In this document: positions 62,440-64,000 of the stretch, piece by piece
Numbering within the stretch: position 1 is the stretch's first letter
Layout: each line of letters opens with the position of its first letter
Assembly (NCBI GenBank): GCA_009760855.2
Contig: WPIO01000093.1
Span: 492,001 to 556,000 of the forward strand
Length of the DNA: 64,000 bases
Reading direction: 5' to 3'
Source of the DNA: Cristatella mucedo
Taxonomy: Eukaryota; Bryozoa; Phylactolaemata; Cristatellidae
Notes under the pieces: model-generated
What the model was told of the DNA's origin: nothing
Database searches by the model: none
Seen by the model: the letters and a program-made list of their open reading frames with translations, nothing else
Made by a program: the position numbers and the translations under genes

Positions 62440-63000
62440 ACTATTGCCGTTCCTATCGAAGACACTGAAACGCGGATCGTTGGATTATCAGAGCTCCTAC
62501 ATGCAAAATTCAGACCGTGAAAGCCACTTACTGTCGGCTAGTACACATTATCATATCTGAGGTTATTTAACCTATCTTAGTGGACGACTTTATAGCATAA
62601 GATGCCAAACCGAAGCCATCAAACAAGGAACCTATTGAGAAAGGTGTATGTTAGGAAATTGTGCTTGCTCCTCTTCCTATCACAATTCATGGTCATCCTC
62701 TTTTCTATGTAATAGCCCAGCAAAGTACTGGCTTGCATGCTTAGGAAGATAGCACACGCACATATCCATGTGCTTTGATCTCTCACAGCCTTATGGCAAG
62801 TCAAGTTCTCTAAACTCACCGGCATGTATTTTTCATACTTGCACTTCGATGAAATCATACCTTCTTAAATTAAATGGTAATGTAACCAATTTTGGGCAAA
62901 CTTAGCGTTACTGAGAAATTGGAACACTGAACCCTAAAACTGGGTTCGACAAGCAATCTCTGATAGCATCGGCAAGAAATCAAGGCGTCCTGCTTTAAAG
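62440..63000 (+). mobile_element. Heavily decayed LINE-A copy
   Basis: Scattered matches in LINE-A order: TTGCCGTTCCTATCGAAGACACTG (LPFLSKTL), GTGCTTTGATCTCTCACAGCC (CFDPSQP), AAATTAAATGGTAATGTAAC (LKLND), and GAGAAATTGGAACACTGAACC (QKLERLT). No open frame or tail. The oldest LINE-A copy in the window. Confidence 0.65.
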
Positions 63001-64000
63001 TGACATTTAAGACGAATGGACGTTAGGCAGTTTACTTCTTTTCCTATACGTTTCAGGAGATACAAACAGTCTCAGACAGAAGCTTCCCTAAAGAGGATTG
63101 ATTAGATGACCGCAAAGGATGGTCAGAAAAAAGCCGTTGCCCACCGAATCTCGTCATAGCTTCAGACACTAGACAATTGCCTTTGTAGATGCACCAGAAT
63201 ATTCATAGCAACTATATTTTGACAAAATATCCTATCGTGACTTAAATACAGCCACCTTTGGATCGCATTATTGGTGACCATTGCCAAGATTATCGTGAGA
63301 TTGAGGAATACGGTTGACTAAAAAATCAAGGTTTTCTGTGTATAATTTCCACACTTCATAGTGGTTCAAAGTGCGGCACCATCCAAACCCGATTACCACA
63401 AACTGACCCCCGAAGGTCACTGCAACCGTGTTCATTAGGATTTTACTTGTCATTTCTGGAAATATGCCTACTTTTGTATTGGCAGACACTTTCATTAAGT
63501 AGCAAGAAAGGTTTCACAAAATGCCACACCCCAAGTAGCCATTTTAAATGCTAAGACTGTGGTTTTTCAAACAAAGGCTGCAACTTTTAGTTGTCAGCAA
63601 TAGTTTTCTACCGCTTGGTTCAGTTGAATTTGCTTCTATCCTGCAGAGGCATTGCATCAAGCAGCATACTGATTGCCCCGTACCATTCACTGTGCTACGA
63701 TTTAGCTGAGAGGTTTGGCCTGTCGTTCAAGCGACCTTGTGCAGCAATTACTGAGCCGGTACCGAAGCGAATCGGTGATAATAATGCGGCTGCAGTATAA
63801 CTCGCATAGAGAGATCTAACTCTAGATCTATAACTTCGGCCACCACGTGACCCATTGGCTGAGCCTGGCAGTCTTAAAGTGTCTTCTACCTTCCATTAAG
63901 GAGATTTTTCGTGGCACAAATACTTCCATACGCAATCCAAAAAATTGTTACCTAGAAAAGTTGGGGCCAGCCAAAAACACTGTTGGTGCGGTCAAACACA

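Overview
This is a stretch of animal (metazoan) nuclear genome, most likely an invertebrate. Short coding exons with GT/AG borders are scattered through long AT-rich introns and intergenic DNA that are full of retrotransposons, SINE-like repeats and microsatellites. Nothing bacterial (operon, Shine-Dalgarno site) and no complete viral genome is visible. I cannot name the species.

The only host genes I can assemble with confidence are two tandem, same-strand (+) paralogues of a short-chain dehydrogenase/reductase resembling NAD-dependent 15-hydroxyprostaglandin dehydrogenase (HPGD). Gene A is cut by the left edge; its last three coding exons are at 1783-1859, 6281-6438 and 9545-9671. Gene B is complete: six coding exons between 27483 and 54913 join without a frame error into a 265-residue protein with the cofactor motif, the NNAG motif, the catalytic Ser-Tyr-Lys set and an HPGD-like C-terminus. 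The two shared internal exons have identical lengths (77 and 158 nt) and splice phases in A and B, so the pair arose by duplication.

The rest is mobile DNA. (1) LINE-A: a CR1/L2-type non-LTR retrotransposon with about 20 mostly 5'-truncated copies on both strands. Its 3' end is a conserved GC hairpin followed by (ATT)n; the longest copies are 16528-18382 (+) and 4392-6076 (-). (2) LINE-B: a second lineage ending in an ATTAC-type pentamer tail. (3) SINE-1: a tRNA-like head joined to the LINE-A 3' hairpin. (4) SINE-2: a second tRNA-like SINE with a different tail, found nested in a hAT element and in a LINE-A copy. (5) A hAT DNA transposon relic (19250-21778) with matching terminal inverted repeats, and a second decayed copy at 59140-60352. 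(6) A compact 1.15-kb LTR element (14274-15423) with a primer-binding site and polypurine tract but almost no coding capacity. (7) A 495-bp solo-type LTR (61651-62145), a related LTR end (to 16446), and two eroded Ty3/gypsy pol relics.

By region: 1-9.7 kb is the 3' half of gene A with LINE relics and a 17 x 17-bp minisatellite; 9.7-27.4 kb is intergenic (gypsy relic, compact LTR element, LINE-A, hAT); 27.5-54.9 kb is gene B with TE-filled introns; 55-64 kb is intergenic TE relics (gypsy, hAT, LTR) and one possible isolated exon.

Stretches over 300 bases in which I recognise nothing: 1-478, 549-957, 1477-1782, 2181-3251, 3344-4116, 6867-7845, 7968-9048, 9810-11204 (partly GC-rich), 12563-13845, 15424-15950, 18383-19249, 21779-22276, 25150-26380, 29966-30647, 33860-34997, 37073-37437, 39800-40736, 41367-42538, 43188-44595, 45603-46500, 48221-48848, 49007-49589, 50839-51620, 52191-52660, 54914-55425, 55690-56440, 57400-58231, 60918-61513, 62146-62440 and 63000-64000.
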